Below, piece after piece: positions 59,553-64,000 of a DNA stretch of 64,000 nt (positions are counted from its first letter, which is position 1; every line of letters begins with the position of its first letter). The stretch lies in the NCBI GenBank assembly GCA_964036195.1, contig OZ038456.1, forward strand, positions 24,653,792 to 24,717,791, given 5' to 3'. This DNA is from Sphaerolaimus hirsutus. Taxonomy: Eukaryota > Nematoda > Chromadorea > Monhysterida > Sphaerolaimidae. The position numbers and the translations under genes are program-made. The notes beneath the pieces are model-generated. The model saw only the letters and a program-made list of their open reading frames with translations, was not told the origin of the DNA and did not search any database.

Positions 59553-60724
59553 CAGAGTTGTTAGAATTATAGAACTTTTTTAAAAGTATATGTAAACATA
59601 AAGTATTTTTTTTACTCACCACAAGGTATATAAAATGTAAAATACTTTTTTTTACTTGTACGTGTGTACAAGTGGGTACATTTTGTGAGTGTAGAAATGA
59701 CTACTTTTCTTCATAGAATGTGTAAAAGTGGGCACTTTTTCATACATGTACAGCACAATGTATGTTTTTCTATAAGCAAATGACAGATTATATAGTTTTC
59801 AAGGTCTCTTTTTTCTAGGAGATAAAAATCATCATTCTCCCGACTCGTTTACCACATCCATTGTCTCCACAACCATTTCGATTTGGTTGCGAATTTTGAA
59901 ATTTTTAAAGGCACTACCCTTACATATCTAAAATATTCAATGGAACCACTTCTGTAAATACATAGCAGTGTAGTTACTTTATAAATATGTCCCACATTGA
60001 ATTTTCATAAATACATTTTCCGTACGCGTACAAGTGTGTATGGTATTTTTTGAAAATTATATGTAAATGTATTTAATGTGTACTCGTGTACGCGTATTTT
60101 TTGAGTAAACATACATACCTTTTAACAACTCTGCATATTTGTAAAGTAACTACACTGCTATGTATTTACAGAAGTGGTTTCATTGAATATTTTAAATATG
60201 CGGGGTAGTGCCTTTAAAAATTTTAAAATTTGCAACCATATCGAAATGGTTGTGGATACAATGGATGTGGTAAACGAGTCGGGAGAACGATGATTTTCAT
60301 CTCCTAGAAAAAAGAGACCTTGAAAACTATATAATCTGTCATTTGCTTATAGAAAAACATACGTTGTGCTGTACACGTATGAAAAAGTGCCCACTTTTAC
60401 ACATTCTATGAAGAAAAGTAGTCGTTTCTACACTCACAAAAAGTACCCACATTTACGTGTACGTATGAGTAAAAAAAAGTTTTTTTTGTTTTCTTTACTT
60501 TGTGGTAAGTAAAAAAAAATACTTTACGTTTACACTTTACATATACTTTTAAAAAAGTTCAGTAATTCTAACAACTATGGTGTGATCTGGAGCCAGTTCC
60601 GCAATTGAGAAGTGTGAAGTAAAATGGCAATTGCGAAGTGAAATGAGAAGTGAGAAGTGAATTGAGAAGGAAATTGGCAAAAGCGATGTGAAATTACTTT
60701 TTAACATACCTTTTAACAACTCTG
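59553..60724. mobile_element. Family C-type element, 1.17-kb palindromic, 8-bp duplication
   Basis: Starts CAGAGTTGTTAGAATTATAG and ends CCTTTTAACAACTCTG, flanked by exact ATAATGTC at 59545-59552 and 60725-60732. Arms of about 430 bp (59560-59985 and 60135-60580) are long inverted repeats with few mismatches, e.g. AAATGACAGATTATATAG / CTATATAATCTGTCATTT. A second CAACTCTG at about 60118 and a family G fragment at 60584-60690 indicate a composite history. Confidence 0.85.
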
Positions 60725-60732
60725 ATAATGTC

Positions 60733-61235
60733 ATGTGTCACATAAAAGACTCTGTTTAGTGTCAAATGTCATGTAAAATACCCTTTAAAGTGTCATGTTT
60801 ATCTAAATCCTATTTTATAGTATCCATAACTTATGTTTTTGTATCCAAATCTTACTCTTTTACATAAGATTTGGATACAAGAACAGAGGGTTTGGATATG
60901 ATAAAATGAGATTTGGATATGATAAAATAAGATTTGCATACACATGACACTTTACAAGGTTTTTTTACATGGCATTTAACACTTAACATGGTTTTTACAT
61001 GACACCTGACCACGGTTGGTTGTATAAAAATTAGTTGTATACAAATTGTACAAAAATTGTATTTTATTTTAATTTTATTCTTGTTTCATTTTATTTTATA
61101 TTATTCTTCAATTTTCCATTTTTATTTTTTATTTATCTTTATTTTTTTCTGAGATTTTGCCAACCATGCACCTGACATTTTACAGGGTCTTTTACACTTT
61201 ACAGGGTCTGTTACAGGGTCTGGGACTGGCACCAG
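60733..61235. mobile_element. Family H element, left end truncated, hosting family O
   Basis: CATGTGTCACATAAAAGACTC to TACAGGGTCTGGGACTGG, with CCAAATCTTA / TAAGATTTGG and ACTTTACA units as in 58262-58640. A family O element lies at 61011-61168. Confidence 0.55.
61011..61168. mobile_element. Family O hAT-like MITE, short copy, 8-bp duplication
   Basis: Starts CACGGTTGGTTGTATAAAAA and ends GAGATTTTGCCAACCATG, flanked by exact CACCTGAC at 61003-61010 and 61169-61176. The inside is ATTTTATTTTA units, matching 49226-50273 in inverted orientation. Confidence 0.88.
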
Positions 61236-61374
61236 GTACATTGCATATAAACATATAATATCGACAATGAAACTTGATTTTCAACACAACGCAACACCAT
61301 GCATTTGAACATCTCTCATCTGCCCATTATTTGGGAAAGTGTTGTATATCCTTGCAATTGCATGAACATGTATA

Positions 61375-61795
61375 CCATTTCCTCGAAATACCCCCGGGGG
61401 GTGATTGTTTCATAGTGGTCCCGAGAGGGGGGGTGGTTAAAGGAGGGGGGGGGGGTATTTTGAGGGGGGGGGGTATTATTTGTTCAAATCCTAGTACAAA
61501 ATCATTGTTTGTGATGTACACTGGGTAGAAAAATGCATCAATAACTGACATGTATTGACTCCTGTAGACTAATAGTAGTACATAGATGGTATAAACACTG
61601 TTCTAACGTGATTACGACATCGTTTTAATGTGTGTTCTGCACTACACAGAACACAAACTGCAGTATTTGTCATTTTCGTTCTTTTTACACTCAATCTGGG
61701 GTGGGGGTATTTCGAGGGGGGGGGGGGGTGATTGTTTCATAGTGGTCTTGAGAGGGGGGTCAAAGAAGGGGGGGGGGTATTTCAAGGAAATACAG
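61375..61795. mobile_element. Family A MITE inside family E
   Basis: Starts CCATTTCCTCGAAATACCCC and ends GGTATTTCAAGGAAATACAG, flanked by TA at 61373-61374 and 61796-61797. The centre (TGTAGACTAATAGTAG, GATGGTATAAACACTG) matches 919-1170 and, inverted, 46392-46737. Confidence 0.88.
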
Positions 61796-62330
61796 TACAA
61801 AATAAGCAGTAGAGGGTTTGTTCTTCCTGAATACACTTACAATAACACATTTACTTCTGTAAATCATGCACACAAAATCTTTGCACATAAAATAGTGATA
61901 TATATTTTTGAACTCCTTGGCGCTTATGTGGTGCTTTTTAAAATGCTAGTGCCAAGCATCAATGGTGCCACGGCATCATAGCGCCAAGCACCGAAAGCAC
62001 CATGGCACTTTTTCGTAACACAGCGCCAAGCACCAATGGCACCACAGCAAAAAGGTGCAAAGCACCAAAAGCGCCATGTTGCTTTTTGCTATGGCGCTAG
62101 TGCCAGGTGCCAGCGCCGTGACGCTTTTACATCACCAGCCTTGAATAACACCCCTTGAATAAATCCCTCCTCATTGAGTAATTCCTTGCTTGAGTAAGAT
62201 GTGATTGAGATTGATTAGTCCTTGGTTGGTAAATTTTGTGCCAATTCCTGTGTGGGACTTGCAGACAGTGCAAAGAAGTTGTAACTTACATCTATCGTTG
62301 CCAAAATTGATAGAGCTACTGTATTTACTG

Positions 62331-64000
62331 CATTTTATCCCTCTCTAACTCCCCCCTGTTAGTTGAGTGTAGAAAAAATAAAAAATACCTGCTCCCTCTA
62401 AAAAAAACCACTCCCTTGTAAAACTCTTCTCCGATTGATGTCTGTGAAAACATTCACAGGAAAAAATATGTTATGTTTGTTTTCTTTTTGGTCATTTATT
62501 CTTTGTCTGTATTTTGGGGCTATTTACAGCAGCCTCTATAAGGAACTGGTCCCCGGTGAAAAATAATTTTTTCAAAAGTCAATAATTGGTGTGTATATGT
62601 TGTTTGCATATTAATTACATTAATCATCACAAAATTTGCAGGTGCAAAATTTCTGCAACATGGTTACACGTGCTGATGCATATTCTTTGGGAGGGTGTAT
62701 ATAAATTTTTTGATCTGTCTCAATTTTGGCATGTGTTTACTCCTTCATTTACTGAGTATGCATGCCAAATGTCAGCTCAGAGCAGTTAGCGGTTCTTATT
62801 TTTTGATGCTTTTATTTTTGTCAATCACTGTATTTTTGTATAGTGAACAAAATCCCACTGGCGACCAGTCCCTAGTGGGTAGAGAAAGGTCCGCAATTGC
62901 TCAGCAAGGTCCGCAACAATCTTGCAGCAATTTTGCATATGCAAATTTTGTGATAATTAATATGCAAACAACCCATACTAGGGTGTCAAAAAAATTTTTT
63001 TGTGGAAAATGGAAATGGAAACAGAAAAATTTCAGCAGTTTGAAAACGGAACGGAAAACAGAAAAATTTGCACTTGGTGGAAAACGGAAATGGAAACGGA
63101 AAAAAATTTCAGCGGCCGGAAAACGGAAAAAGGGGCCAGAAAAACGGAAACAGACAAATGAAATTTGCATGGAAACAAAAAAAATTTGCTGAAATTTTGC
63201 TGAAGAACGGAAAAAATTACTGAAATTTTGTTGCATGTGGAAAAAATTTGCATAAATTTTGCTGGAAACAGAAAATTTTTTTTCACATAATTGACAATCT
63301 GCATGCATATTTACCAGTTTGGCTGTAACACAAAACAGAAAGTTGAGTCAAAAAAAGGTAAAATGAGGCGGAAAAACTAAAAATTTGGCCGGAAAATGGA
63401 AAATGAGCCAGAAAAACGGAAATGGAAAATTTATTTGCCGGAAAACACAATGGAAAATGAAGAAAAAAAATCTCAGCAGTTGGAAAACAGAATGGAAAAC
63501 AGAAAAAAATTTGCATGCGGAAAACGGAAACGGAAAACGGAAATTTGACACTAACCCATACACACCATATGACTAAAAAGAAAACAAACATAACATATTT
63601 TTTTCCATGAATGTTTTCACAGACATCAATTGGAGGGGAGTTTTATGAGGGAATGGGTTTTTTTAGAGGGAGCAGGTATTTTTTTCTTTTTTTACACTCA
63701 ACTAACAAGGGGGAGTTCAAGAGGGATAAAATGGAGTAACTTAGCATATTCTTTGGGAGGGTGTATAAAATTTTTTTTTTTCGATTTGTCTCAATTTTTG
63801 TGTATTTATTTCAATTTGTCTCAATGTGTTTACTTCTTCGTTTAGTGATTACGCATGCCAAATTTCAGCTCAGAGCAGTTAGTGGTTCTTATTTTTTTAT
63901 GCTTTTATTTTTGTCAATCACTGTATTTTTGTATAGTGAATGAAATCCCACATGGGACTGGTCCCTGGTGAGAAGAGAAAGGTCCTCAGTGAGATTTTGT
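62331..64000. mobile_element. Family Q foldback region with nested family D, continuing past window end
   Basis: The left arm (about 62375-62500: CTGCTCCCTCTAAAAAAAAC, GACATCAATCGG complement, GTTATGTTTGTTTTC) is inverted at about 63562-63695. A second inverted pair is GTTGTTTGCATATTAATTA (about 62598) and TAATTAATATGCAAACAAC (about 62955). Two direct ~220-bp copies (62674-62895 and 63737-63990) share TCTTTGGGAGGGTGTATA and CAATCACTGTATTTTTGTAT. No gene is supported; frames are T-rich repeats. Confidence 0.5.
62979..63553. mobile_element. Family D hAT-like MITE (CGGAAAA arrays), 8-bp duplication
   Basis: Starts TAGGGTGTCAAAAAAATT and ends ACGGAAATTTGACACTA (two bases shorter than the canonical GACACCCTA), flanked by exact ACCCATAC at 62971-62978 and 63554-63561. 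Arrays of GGAAACGGAAAA surround the same centre as 47276-47934 (TTGACAATCTGCATG). Non-coding. Confidence 0.9.

Larger units (their letters stand above)
59164..62137. mobile_element. Family E element (2974 bp) hosting C, G, H, O and A elements
   Basis: Starts TAGTGATGTAAAAACCGCC and ends GACGCTTTTACATCACCA, flanked by exact GCCTTGAA at 59156-59163 and 62138-62145. Arrays are GCGCCAAAAGCGCCATGG (left, about 59190-59370) and GCACCAAAAGCGCCATG (right, about 61910-62110). Most of its length is later insertions. No coding sequence of its own. Confidence 0.9.
59041..62330. mobile_element. Family F-like element split by a family E element
   Basis: TTTGAATACCCCCACC and TTGAAAAACCTCCC on the left, and CTTGAATAACACCCCTTG, TTGAATAAATCCCTCC on the right, are family F units (compare 27660-28070). 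They are interrupted by the 59164-62137 element and its duplication GCCTTGAA. Outer ends are uncertain. Confidence 0.45.

Overview
The window reads as animal (metazoan, probably invertebrate) nuclear DNA. It holds GT-AG exons, BEL/Pao-type LTR retrotransposons with an envelope-like domain, and an extreme density of small non-autonomous DNA transposons inserted inside one another. There are no operons, prokaryotic gene spacing, CRISPR arrays or recognisable rRNA/tRNA genes. The species cannot be named from the sequence.

Layout. 0-9.6 kb: a carpet of short terminal-inverted-repeat (TIR) elements, many with exact 8-bp (hAT-like) or TA (Tc1/mariner-like) target duplications, plus one candidate cellular exon at 5345-5503. 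9.67-22.1 kb: element 4, a short-LTR element with a decayed gag-like region, split by element 1, a BEL/Pao element (10696-20447, minus strand) with Gag, protease, reverse transcriptase (RT), RNase H, integrase and an envelope-like domain. 22.1-28.5 kb: more small elements and AT-rich spacer. 28.58-50.96 kb: four minus-strand candidate exons whose splice phases agree (50836-50961, 50577-50706, 48511-48690, 28582-28860). The first three look like part of one unidentified cellular gene. The intron between the last two, about 19.6 kb, is mostly element 3 (28948-47028), an LTR element with Gag and a DTG protease but no visible RT. Element 3 is interrupted by element 2 (32165-44621, a second BEL/Pao element with Gag-Pol-Env coding), by a 962-bp hAT-like element, and by a TA-duplicating MITE in one LTR. 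51.4-64 kb: deep transposon-in-transposon nests, with individual elements of 0.16-4.1 kb.

How it works together. Elements 1 and 2 are young: their LTR pairs show only about 6-7 differences by eye. They share a primer-binding motif, an unusual YVDN RT box, and one Gag-Pol-Env order in which the envelope-like region is read in frame behind integrase. Each has a few single-lesion breaks. Removing one target-duplication copy restores reading-frame continuity at two insertion sites in element 3, which is strong internal evidence for the insertion order. The small elements fall into about a dozen TIR families. Most carry subterminal arrays of one short motif (GGCGCC, CACCGG, GTAAGCG, TTTTCCG, GTATGTGCCC, TTCGAAAA, AAAAT). 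This looks like a common architecture for non-autonomous hAT-like elements in this genome and is the most distinctive feature of the window. Family letters (A, B, C and so on) are my own labels.
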